Below are positions 1 to 5,599 of a stretch of DNA of 5,965 nt, piece after piece; within the stretch, counting starts at the first letter, position 1, and every line of letters begins with the position of its first letter. This stretch comes from an uncultured Prevotella sp. GTDB taxonomy: Bacteria > Bacteroidota > Bacteroidia > Bacteroidales > Bacteroidaceae. The notes under the pieces were generated by a model. It made no database searches, was not told the origin of the DNA, and saw only the letters and a program-made list of their open reading frames with translations. The stretch is taken from contig CAMBBY010000097.1 in the NCBI GenBank assembly GCA_945863825.1, positions 1 through 5,965 of the forward strand. The letters are read 5' to 3'. Both the position numbers and the translations under genes were made by a program.

Positions 1-46
1 AGATTCGCCTTAGTCTCGTGGGCTCGGAGATGTGTATAAGAGACAG
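1..46 (+). other. Illumina Nextera i7 adapter contamination
   Basis: This is library-adapter sequence, not genome. Bases 1-4 (AGAT) match the 3' end of the P7 primer. Bases 5-12 (TCGCCTTA) match Nextera index N701. Bases 13-27 (GTCTCGTGGGCTCGG) are the read-2 adapter, and bases 28-46 (AGATGTGTATAAGAGACAG) are the 19-bp Tn5 mosaic end. The order and spacing are exactly those of a Nextera library end. Translation of the mosaic end gives the well-known artefact peptides MCIRDR and MYKRQ, so any reading frame that starts here has a false N-terminus. Native sequence begins at base 47. Confidence 0.98.
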
Positions 47-47
47 G

Positions 48-347
48 GGATGGAAGGTGAGCGAACAGGTGGTCAAAAAGAAAAAGGCACAGGGTCCGCA
101 GACCTATCTGATCTTAGCGATAGAAATGCAGGATGGCAAGCATTATCTCTCGCGGGTCAATCCCGGTTTTGCCCGTCGTATCGAAAGTCAGTTGGTGAAA
201 CTTCGGGAGGTGAAATCGCATTGTTGGTACACCACCCAGGAAAACTACTTTGAGGATTATCCGCAGGTGCGCAGTCTCCGTGGCCGTCGCATTTCAAAAG
301 CCGATTTCGATCGTCTGCTGAATGTCTTGACTCCTTTTCATTTCTGA
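48..347 (+). CDS. 3' fragment of an unrecognised gene (5' truncated)
   Basis: The frame runs open from the adapter join to a TGA at 345-347 and gives 99 native residues beginning GWKVSEQVVKKKKAQ. Ten further residues read upstream (ending MCIRDR) come from the adapter and must be dropped. The true start lies off the contig. The fragment is basic and looks like a genuine folded C-terminus: a lysine-rich stretch (KVSEQVVKKKKAQ), a hydrophobic strand (TYLILAIEM), then mixed charged and aromatic sequence (HCWYTTQENYFEDYPQVR) and a final helix (SKADFDRLLNVL). I see no signal peptide, membrane segment or motif that places it in a family. It could belong to a DNA-binding or regulatory protein, but nothing seen proves this. 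It ends 12 bases before a large inverted repeat. Confidence 0.6.
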   Translation, partial: GWKVSEQVVKKKKAQGPQTYLILAIEMQDGKHYLSRVNPGFARRIESQLVKLREVKSHCWYTTQENYFEDYPQVRSLRGRRISKADFDRLLNVLTPFHF

Positions 348-359
348 TATTTCATCGTT

Positions 360-432
360 CCACAGATTTCACAGATTTACACAGATCTTTTTGAAGTAAA
401 AATAAATCTGTGTAAATCTGTGAAATCTGTGG
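360..432. repeat. Perfect 27-bp inverted repeat with 19-nt loop
   Basis: The left arm (360-386) and right arm (406-432) are exact reverse complements over 27 bases, with the loop at 387-405. Each arm is itself repetitive: the left arm holds three copies of CACAGAT, at 361-367, 370-376 and 380-386. It begins 12 bases after the stop codon of the preceding gene fragment. The RNA hairpin would be very stable, so it could end transcription or protect the 3' end of the message. The downstream tract (GGACTTTTCTTTG) is only moderately U-rich, so a classic terminator is not certain. A dispersed palindromic (REP- or MITE-like) element is the alternative. Confidence 0.9.
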
Positions 433-635
433 GACTTTTCTTTGTGATCTTTCTGTGTGACTTTATGGACGAACAGGATGTAGCTTATGGACATTTTCTA
501 AAAATAAACTGTATCAGCACAGTCAACAGATTTTTCAGGTGGAAATATTCGTGAAAAAACAATGTCTTGCGTATAAATTGACGAATTGAGCGAAAAATTA
601 CCGATTATTTTACAAGATTTTTTATAAAAATATGC
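433..635. other. Intergenic stretch, no gene seen
   Basis: This AT-rich region lies between the inverted repeat and the presumed promoter of the lipoprotein gene. It contains no open frame with gene-like composition. An 8-base direct repeat (TTATGGAC at 463-470 and 485-492) is present but could be chance. I see no RNA gene or riboswitch in it. Confidence 0.5.
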
Positions 636-643
636 TACATTTG
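636..643 (+). promoter_or_regulatory. Bacteroidota -7 promoter box for the lipoprotein operon
   Basis: TACATTTG fits the Bacteroidota -7 consensus TAnnTTTG exactly and sits in very AT-rich DNA upstream of the operon. Transcription would start near base 650, leaving a leader of about 65 bases before the ATG at 715. No clear TTTG -33 element is seen at the expected distance (around 612-615, within TTTTACAAG), so the promoter is supported by one box only. Confidence 0.55.
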
Positions 644-655
644 CAAATTCTCTTT

Positions 656-669
656 AACTTATGTAAGTT
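656..669. promoter_or_regulatory. Short dyad in the presumed leader
   Basis: AACTTA, TG, TAAGTT forms 6-bp arms around a 2-base centre. The centre is too tight for a good RNA hairpin, so if it is functional it is more likely a protein-binding site on DNA just downstream of the predicted transcription start. It overlaps a loose direct repeat (AAGTTCTTTTAAT at 665-677 and AAGTTCTTTAATT at 685-697). The AT-rich context makes chance occurrence quite possible. Confidence 0.25.
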
Positions 670-714
670 CTTTTAATGATTTTGAAGTTCTTTAATTATC
701 AAATATTCATAACT

Positions 715-2493
715 ATGAAGAAAAAGCAAATGAAAGCAAGTTTGTTACTTGTGTCTTTATTGACGGCTGGTTTCTTGGTAACCGGGTGTACAAATGACGA
801 TTATGATTTTGACCAGATTGATGCTACAATGGGATTTGGTGGTGGTGAATTGGAAATACCTGCCAGTTCTACCATGAACATTCCTTTGTCTGATATTCTG
901 GAACTCGAAGAGAATGGTAGTGTGAAGATTGCCGCAAACGGTGATTATCTGTTCCAGTTGACAGGTACGGATGCTTCTACTGCTTCTCCTAAGATTTCTC
1001 CTATTCACTTGACGGGTAGATCTTATACCAATACGATTAACTTGAGCACCAGTTCTGCTGCCAAGGGTACCCGTGCTGCTGGTACTCATCTCAGTTTTGT
1101 CTCTCCTAAGCAACAGATGTTCGAATATAATGGTACGGATGCTGCCGTGAAGAGTCTGAACAGTGCTGAGGTGGATGGCGAAATCGTGCTGACTGTGAAC
1201 CTCGCGCTCAACGGTCTTTCTTCTGCCATCACCACGATAGATAAGGCAACCATCAACCTTCCTGGCTATCTGCAGATTTCATCTGTCAATGGTAATGGCA
1301 ATGGCGTTCCTATGGTCAACGGCTCCAAGATTACCGTGGAGAATGTTTCTACAAGCCGCAACCTCCAACTCACCATCAAGGCTAAAAAACTGGATTTCGC
1401 AAATCAGGATGCTTATGGTAAGGTTGTCATCGGCAATAATGGCTCTATCACGATGGACGGTTATTTCGACCTCGGTATTGAGGCTCATGTAACGGGTGTT
1501 CCTACATCTGCACTGTCCATCGGTGCCAACGTGACAGTCAATGATATTACCTTGAAGTCTGCTACCGGTATCTTCGACCCGGAAATCAATATCACAAGTT
1601 TGGGTGATGTAGCTGTGACTGGTGTTCCTGACTTCCTTTCAGAAGATGGCGTAAGAGCAGACCTGGATAATCCTCAGATTATTCTTTCTATCAAAAATGA
1701 TATGGATGCAGCGGCTAAGGTGAGTGCAAAGGTGATTTCTACCAAGAACGGTCAGAACTTGGCTACCGTGCAACTCCCTGAGATGCATATTTACAAGACT
1801 ACTGTTACGCCTGTAACCAAGATCTGTATCTGCCGCCATAAGACAGCAGAACTGACTACTCAGTATGGTGCTGCCAATGTATATGAGGTGAGCAACTTGG
1901 CTACACTTATCAACAAGCATATTCCAGACCATGTTCAGATTACCGATGTGGAGGCGAAGGCTGATCTCAGTCAGGAAATGACTATCGAGTTCGGACAGAA
2001 TTACAGTGTTGAGCCAAGTTATAAGGTCTATGCTCCGTTGGCATTTGCCGAGGATGCTGTTATCGAATATGCAGATGATTTCGACGGTTGGAATGATGAT
2101 TTGGATGAACTGGAATTGGCAGAGGGTACTTATCTGCGTCTTACTGCTGATGCACAGAATCTGGTTCCTGCTACCCTCATCGTAGAGGCTACTCCACTCG
2201 GAGTGAATGGTGCAGACATCAGCAACCAGATAGAGGTGAATATCAAGCAGGGTACTGTGAAGGCATCTGCTGATGGTGTCACAGCCGTGACTTCTCCGCT
2301 GGAAATCGAACTCCGTGAAAAGGTAAAGGGCGCATTGCAGAAACTCGACGGACTCTCTTATAAGGTAAAAGGTAAGGCAAGCCATGATGGAACTACCGTG
2401 ACCGGCATCAACCTCAACTCTAAGAAGCATACCCTGAAGTTGGAAAACATCAAGGTGAAACTCGTGGGTAAGGTGATTGGTAACTTCAATTAA
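715..2493 (+). CDS. Large secreted lipoprotein of unknown function
   Basis: The product is 592 residues from the ATG at 715. This start is preferred over an upstream ATG at 676 because it gives a standard lipoprotein signal: a basic start (MKKKQMK), a hydrophobic core (ASLLLVSLLTAGFL), then the lipobox VTGC with the acylated cysteine at residue 25. The 13 extra residues from 676 (MILKFFNYQIFIT) would disturb that layout. An ATG at 730 is also possible. After the cysteine comes TNDDYDFD, an acidic stretch like the signals that send Bacteroidota lipoproteins to the cell surface. The mature part (about 568 residues) alternates short hydrophobic strands with polar turns, which suggests stacked beta-sandwich domains. 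VTGVP occurs twice (259-263 and 301-305). The only other cysteines I see form a CIC motif at 371-373. I do not recognise a family. It is the first gene of an operon, 48 bases before the DUF5723 gene, and may partner that protein at the outer membrane. Confidence 0.88.
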   Translation: MKKKQMKASLLLVSLLTAGFLVTGCTNDDYDFDQIDATMGFGGGELEIPASSTMNIPLSDILELEENGSVKIAANGDYLFQLTGTDASTASPKISPIHLTGRSYTNTINLSTSSAAKGTRAAGTHLSFVSPKQQMFEYNGTDAAVKSLNSAEVDGEIVLTVNLALNGLSSAITTIDKATINLPGYLQISSVNGNGNGVPMVNGSKITVENVSTSRNLQLTIKAKKLDFANQDAYGKVVIGNNGSITMDGYFDLGIEAHVTGVPTSALSIGANVTVNDITLKSATGIFDPEINITSLGDVAVTGVPDFLSEDGVRADLDNPQIILSIKNDMDAAAKVSAKVISTKNGQNLATVQLPEMHIYKTTVTPVTKICICRHKTAELTTQYGAANVYEVSNLATLINKHIPDHVQITDVEAKADLSQEMTIEFGQNYSVEPSYKVYAPLAFAEDAVIEYADDFDGWNDDLDELELAEGTYLRLTADAQNLVPATLIVEATPLGVNGADISNQIEVNIKQGTVKASADGVTAVTSPLEIELREKVKGALQKLDGLSYKVKGKASHDGTTVTGINLNSKKHTLKLENIKVKLVGKVIGNFN

Positions 2494-2541
2494 TGACAGA
2501 GAGTAGTAACAGAATAATAACACACATAAAAGACAAAGAAA

Positions 2542-3954
2542 ATGATGAATAAAATATATAAGCATGTCTTGGTTGCCTCTCTGCTCATGATGGGTGGCAC
2601 CGCAATGGCTCAGACGCTCAATTCCGCTTACTTTACTGACGACTACAAGTTCCGTCACGATATGAACCCGGCTTTTGAGAACAAGCAGAACTATATCACC
2701 ATCCCTGCTTTGGGTAATATCAATGTCAACCTGCAGGGCAACTTCGGTTACAAGGATGTTGTACTGAACAATCCGATGTACGGACAGGAGGCGGGTGCCA
2801 AGAAGATGACTTCCTTCATGAACCCTTATATCTCTGCCGATGAGGCGCTGAAGGGTTTCAGCAAGAGTAACAACCGCATACAGGGTGATGTAGGCATCGC
2901 CATTCTTTCTGCTGGTTTCAAGGGCTTTGGCGGCTATAATACCATCGAGGTGAATGCCAAGGCATCTTTCGGTGCTTCCCTGCCTTATGAGTTGTTTGAA
3001 TTTGCCAAGAACACGGGCAACCAGAATTATGAGATTGGTGATGTGAGCATGATGGCTCGCTCTTATGCAGAATTTGCATTGGGTCACTCTCATCAGATCA
3101 ACAAGAAACTCCGCATTGGTGCTAAATTGAAGTTCCTCTTCGGTGTGGCTGATGGTGATGTTCGTCTGGAAAACCTGCGTGCTGACCTCTCTGGTACAGA
3201 CAAGTGGATTGTTTCCGGCAAGGCGAATGCACAGGTTTCCATGAAGGGCTTTACTTATAAGACTTCCAGGGATGAATATAACAACCCTGACAAGGGCGAA
3301 TATGACAAGATTGATGATGTAGATGTTGATGGCGCAGGATTGGGTGGCTTCGGTATGGCGCTCGACCTCGGTGGTGTCTATAAGTTGAACGATAACCTGA
3401 CCCTGAGTGCTTCTGTTCTCGATTTGGGTTTCATCAACTGGAGCAACAATATGAAGGCTGTGAATAGAGCTGAGAGCTTCGAATTCAATGGTTTTCATGA
3501 TACTGCCGTCAGAGAAAACAGCGGTCCTACCATTGACGACAAGATAGATGATTACGGCGACCAGATAACCGACTTCGTCAACCTGAAGGATTTGGGCGAT
3601 CAGGGTAGTCGTACCACCAGTTTGGCTGCTACGCTCAATCTCGGTGCTGGGTACAGTTTGCCTTCTTATGACAAGTTGTCTTTCGGTTTCCTGAGCAGCA
3701 CCCGTATCAATGGTGACTATACTTGGAGTGAGGGTCGATTGAGTGCCAACTGGAAACCATTGAAGTGGTTGGATGGTGGTGTCAACTTTGCTGTCAGCAG
3801 TTTTGCAGCCAGCATGGGTTATGTCCTGAACATCCATCCTAAGGGTTACAACTTCTTCATCGGTATGGATCACATCTTGGGTAAGACCAGTAAGGAGTTC
3901 ATTCCTCTTAGTTCCAATGCCAGCATCGCTGTGGGTATGAGCGTTGCCTGGTAA
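2542..3954 (+). CDS. DUF5723-family outer-membrane beta-barrel protein
   Basis: The product is 470 residues with a clear Sec signal peptide: NKIYKH, a hydrophobic core (VLVASLLMMGGTA), then AMA|Q with cleavage predicted after residue 23. ATG codons at 2542 and 2545 are both usable and there is no Shine-Dalgarno sequence, as is usual in this phylum. Family-like landmarks are HDMNPAF near residues 39-45, an ITIPALGNINVNL strand, a GMALDLGGVYKL strand at 271-282, DLGFINW at 294-300, and NIHPKGYNFFIGMDH at 430-444. The chain ends in an aromatic residue (SVAW), common for outer-membrane barrels. From memory these match DUF5723, a Bacteroidota family of unknown function that resembles PorP/PorV- or FadL-like barrels. 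It is predicted to lie in the outer membrane. It is the second gene of the operon and is followed 21 bases later by a strong terminator hairpin. The substrate or partner is unknown; the upstream lipoprotein is the obvious candidate partner. Confidence 0.82.
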   Translation: MMNKIYKHVLVASLLMMGGTAMAQTLNSAYFTDDYKFRHDMNPAFENKQNYITIPALGNINVNLQGNFGYKDVVLNNPMYGQEAGAKKMTSFMNPYISADEALKGFSKSNNRIQGDVGIAILSAGFKGFGGYNTIEVNAKASFGASLPYELFEFAKNTGNQNYEIGDVSMMARSYAEFALGHSHQINKKLRIGAKLKFLFGVADGDVRLENLRADLSGTDKWIVSGKANAQVSMKGFTYKTSRDEYNNPDKGEYDKIDDVDVDGAGLGGFGMALDLGGVYKLNDNLTLSASVLDLGFINWSNNMKAVNRAESFEFNGFHDTAVRENSGPTIDDKIDDYGDQITDFVNLKDLGDQGSRTTSLAATLNLGAGYSLPSYDKLSFGFLSSTRINGDYTWSEGRLSANWKPLKWLDGGVNFAVSSFAASMGYVLNIHPKGYNFFIGMDHILGKTSKEFIPLSSNASIAVGMSVAW

Positions 3955-3975
3955 CAGACGAATCAAACAGCAAAA

Positions 3976-4013
3976 AGGGTGTGTCACAGGCTTATGACAC
4001 ACCCTCTTTTTTT
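3976..4013 (+). terminator. Rho-independent terminator, probably bidirectional
   Basis: An 11-bp perfect stem (AGGGTGTGTCA at 3976-3986, TGACACACCCT at 3995-4005) has an 8-base loop and is followed by C and seven T residues at 4007-4013. It lies 21 bases after the stop of the DUF5723 gene and ends that operon. On the opposite strand the same stem is followed by four T residues (complement of 3972-3975), so it can also stop minus-strand transcripts coming from the convergent nuclease gene. Confidence 0.93.
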
Positions 4014-4243
4014 CAGCGGTATGCTCCGCCTTCAGCACCTCCTTCGTTTCGCTCTCCGCACCTTTGGCTTTTGCAATCTCTCAGGCGTGAGAGTCAATAA
4101 CGAAAGGTAGCCATGACTTTTCCCATCGGTCAGCTCCATTTTCTCACCGCACGGCAATTCTCTACTCCAAAGTATCTGATGATATTTCCTTAGCATTGTG
4201 TGCAAGACTTGGTTTTGTTACAGGAGCCTTGCGAATCAATAAT
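4014..4243. other. Intergenic stretch between convergent genes
   Basis: No supported gene is present. The part at 4021-4075 is strongly pyrimidine-biased on the plus strand (purine-rich on the minus strand). A small hairpin, CTCTCA/TGAGAG with a 4-base loop, lies at 4078-4093. A 35-codon minus-strand frame (4139-4032, starting MELTDGKSHGYLSLL) exists, but it ends in a lysine/arginine-rich tail and lacks a promoter box. The stretch may be the 3' untranslated part of the nuclease transcript, running to the shared terminator. Confidence 0.45.
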
Positions 4244-5131
4244 CTACATCTCCGCTTTCAGCTTCTGTATCAGTTCTGCCGACAGCCCCGTTATTTCCAT
4301 CACAGTCGCTTCATCCATGCCCTTTGTCAGCATCTTCTTGGCAATCTCATGGCTTTTCTTTTCCATTCCTTTTTCCATTCCTTCAGCAATACCTTCACGC
4401 TTGGCGGTGTCTACGGAATTCTTGATGTCGCGATACGCTATCTTACTGGCCTCGTACTCCCTCAATTCCTGCGGAGTAAACTTGGCAATCTCGGCTTCCT
4501 CAAAGAGGCGGTCGAAGACTTTGTCGCATAACTCCTTAGGGCGCTGGGTAAGCTTGTAGAGATTCTTCAGCGCATAGAGCCACTTGTCGTAAAGCGTCTC
4601 CAGTTCCTCCAGCGATTTGTTAAACTTGGCTATTTCTACATAGATGAACTCCAGCTTGTCGTAGAACACTTTATGAGTGGCGGTATCGCACAACTGTACG
4701 CTATGGCGGATTTTTTCCTTTTCGAAGGCTTCCTCGTTCATGTCGAAGTTGAGCAGGGCAACGGTATATACATAGTTGAGTTTGAAGTCCCAATCCTTCC
4801 CCTTTGGTGCCTGTTCACGGATAGGGAATGTGGAATAGAACAGGGAGCGGTCCTTGAAATATGTCTGATAGGCATTCTGCATTTCTACGATGAACTTCTC
4901 GCCGTTTTCGCCCTCGCAGTATACGTCGAAGATGGCTTTGCGGTCGGTGTAGACGTCTCCCACATGCTCAGGGTTGAGATACGAAACGTCCTTCACAACC
5001 TGTTTGCCATCAAACAAACTGTTGAGAAAACAAATCAGCAAATCCTTGTTTATTGCTGTTCCAAAAATTCGCTTGAAGCCGAAGTCGGTCAGCAAGCTGA
5101 TATATCTTTCTTCTACCTGTATCATACGCAT
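4244..5131 (-). CDS. Rpn-family PD-(D/E)XK nuclease ('putative transposase')
   Basis: The product is 295 residues from the ATG at 5131 (an ATG two codons on, at 5125, is also possible). A longer frame using TTG at 5149 is rejected because that codon lies inside the promoter -7 box. The N-terminal signature DFGFKRIFG (residues 16-24) followed by NKDLLICFLNSLF (28-40) is typical of the PDDEXK_2/Rpn family. The likely metal-binding catalytic residues are D69 (in AIFDVYCEG) and E83-M-Q85 (in FIVEMQ), followed by RSLFYS (95-100). The helical C-terminal tail has a short repeat (EGMEKGMEKK, about 250-259) and a helix-turn-helix-like end (MDEATVMEITGLSAELIQKL). Length is normal and the frame is intact. 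Rpn proteins cleave DNA and promote RecA-independent recombination; E. coli members are linked to phage defence. Despite the common 'transposase' label, no terminal inverted repeats are seen around it. It is convergent with the lipoprotein operon and probably monocistronic. Confidence 0.92.
   Translation of the reverse strand: MRMIQVEERYISLLTDFGFKRIFGTAINKDLLICFLNSLFDGKQVVKDVSYLNPEHVGDVYTDRKAIFDVYCEGENGEKFIVEMQNAYQTYFKDRSLFYSTFPIREQAPKGKDWDFKLNYVYTVALLNFDMNEEAFEKEKIRHSVQLCDTATHKVFYDKLEFIYVEIAKFNKSLEELETLYDKWLYALKNLYKLTQRPKELCDKVFDRLFEEAEIAKFTPQELREYEASKIAYRDIKNSVDTAKREGIAEGMEKGMEKKSHEIAKKMLTKGMDEATVMEITGLSAELIQKLKAEM
4359..4382 (-). repeat. 12-bp tandem repeat (two copies) in the nuclease tail
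   Basis: The plus-strand unit TTTTCCATTCCT occurs twice without a mismatch at 4359-4370 and 4371-4382. On the coding strand it encodes the repeated GMEK residues in the C-terminal helical tail of the Rpn protein. Because the unit is a multiple of three, gain or loss of copies would lengthen or shorten the tail without breaking the frame. Confidence 0.85.
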
Positions 5132-5146
5132 TTTTTTATTCTTTTG

Positions 5147-5178
5147 CAAAGATACTCTGAAATTTAGTAACTTCCAAA
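5147..5178 (-). promoter_or_regulatory. Bacteroidota-type promoter of the Rpn nuclease
   Basis: On the minus strand, TTTG (complement of 5175-5178) is followed by exactly 20 bases and then TATCTTTG (complement of 5147-5154). This matches the Bacteroidota -33/-7 consensus (TTTG, 19-21 bases, TAnnTTTG) at both boxes. Transcription should begin around 5138-5141, only 7-10 bases before the ATG at 5131. The leader is A-rich (AATAAAAAA), in keeping with translation without a Shine-Dalgarno. This promoter decides the start of the nuclease gene. Confidence 0.85.
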
Positions 5179-5202
5179 TATTTAGGCTGTTTTTTAGCTA
5201 AA

Positions 5203-5596
5203 ATGAGTAAGCGTGCTGGATAATATCAATCATACACCGTACCGACGGCACCGATGCCTTCGATACGCTCAATATCGGCTGCGAGAAGTTCCCACAGCAC
5301 GATTTATACCCATCTCATTAAGGTTGCCGAATTGAGACAATATTGGAAAGGGAACATTTATCCAGAGCGAGACAGGGCTGTTTATGAAGAGCATTTTATT
5401 AAAGCTAATGTTTGGAAGAGAAACTTGAAACTAAATCAAATTAGCGATTTTTGGAAACCGGTCGTACCGTTTTGATTATATCCAATTGGAGTTGGTGGGG
5501 TCATATAAAAATAAAAGGAATTATGGGCAAATATCGCTTTCCTCGCATACAGGAGGTTCGGAGGCCATACAATATATACGTTTTAATTCTGATATG
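5203..5596 (+). pseudogene. Possible frame-shifted coding remnants, unknown origin
   Basis: No intact gene is present, but gene-like peptide segments follow each other on the plus strand in changing frames. One frame reads RTDGTDAFDTLNIGCEKF from 5238 and stops at the TAA at 5319-5321. The next frame continues at once with KVAELRQYWKGNIYPERDR from 5320 and stops at the TGA at 5473-5475. A third frame reads RFDYIQLELVGSYKNKRNYG from 5468 and ends at the TAG at 5597-5599. Both shifts are in the same direction (+1). This is what a single gene that has picked up small indels would look like, but chance cannot be excluded without a homology search. I recognise no family; a restriction-type or other accessory protein is a guess only. 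Confidence 0.35.
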
Positions 5597-5599
5597 TAG

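Noticed and set aside
28..46. Tn5 mosaic end as evidence of a natural transposon
   Set aside because: It is preceded by the P7 end, an Illumina index and the read-2 adapter, so it is library-derived.
18..347. A complete 109-residue protein starting MGSEMCIRDR
   Set aside because: The start codon and first ten residues are encoded by the Nextera adapter; only residues from base 48 are native.
360..432. The CACAGAT repeats as a CRISPR array
   Set aside because: The units are 7-10 bases apart with no spacers, and the arms form one palindrome.
463..492. TTATGGAC direct repeat, 22 bases apart
   Set aside because: It is too short in AT-rich DNA, with no linked structure.
1639..4038. A 799-codon open frame on the minus strand, antisense to both operon genes
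   Set aside because: It covers the lipoprotein and DUF5723 genes, which have clear export signals and family motifs. Its own translation has no signal, domain or sensible composition, and it reads through the terminator hairpin. It is a shadow of sense-strand codon use.
4202..4232. GCAAG/CTTGC pairing as a terminator for the nuclease gene
   Set aside because: The stem is only 5 bp with a loop of about 21 bases and no following T tract on the minus strand.
4244..5149. A 301-residue nuclease starting at TTG 5149
   Set aside because: The TTG lies inside the TATCTTTG promoter box; the ATG at 5131 is the first sensible start after the predicted transcription start.
4244..5149. The Rpn gene as an insertion sequence
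   Set aside because: No terminal inverted repeats or target-site duplication were seen around it; the 'transposase' label for this family is historical.
4196..5201. Several plus-strand frames across the nuclease gene (for example 4200-4559 and 4673-5167)
   Set aside because: They are opposite-strand shadows of a gene with a recognised family signature, catalytic residues and promoter.
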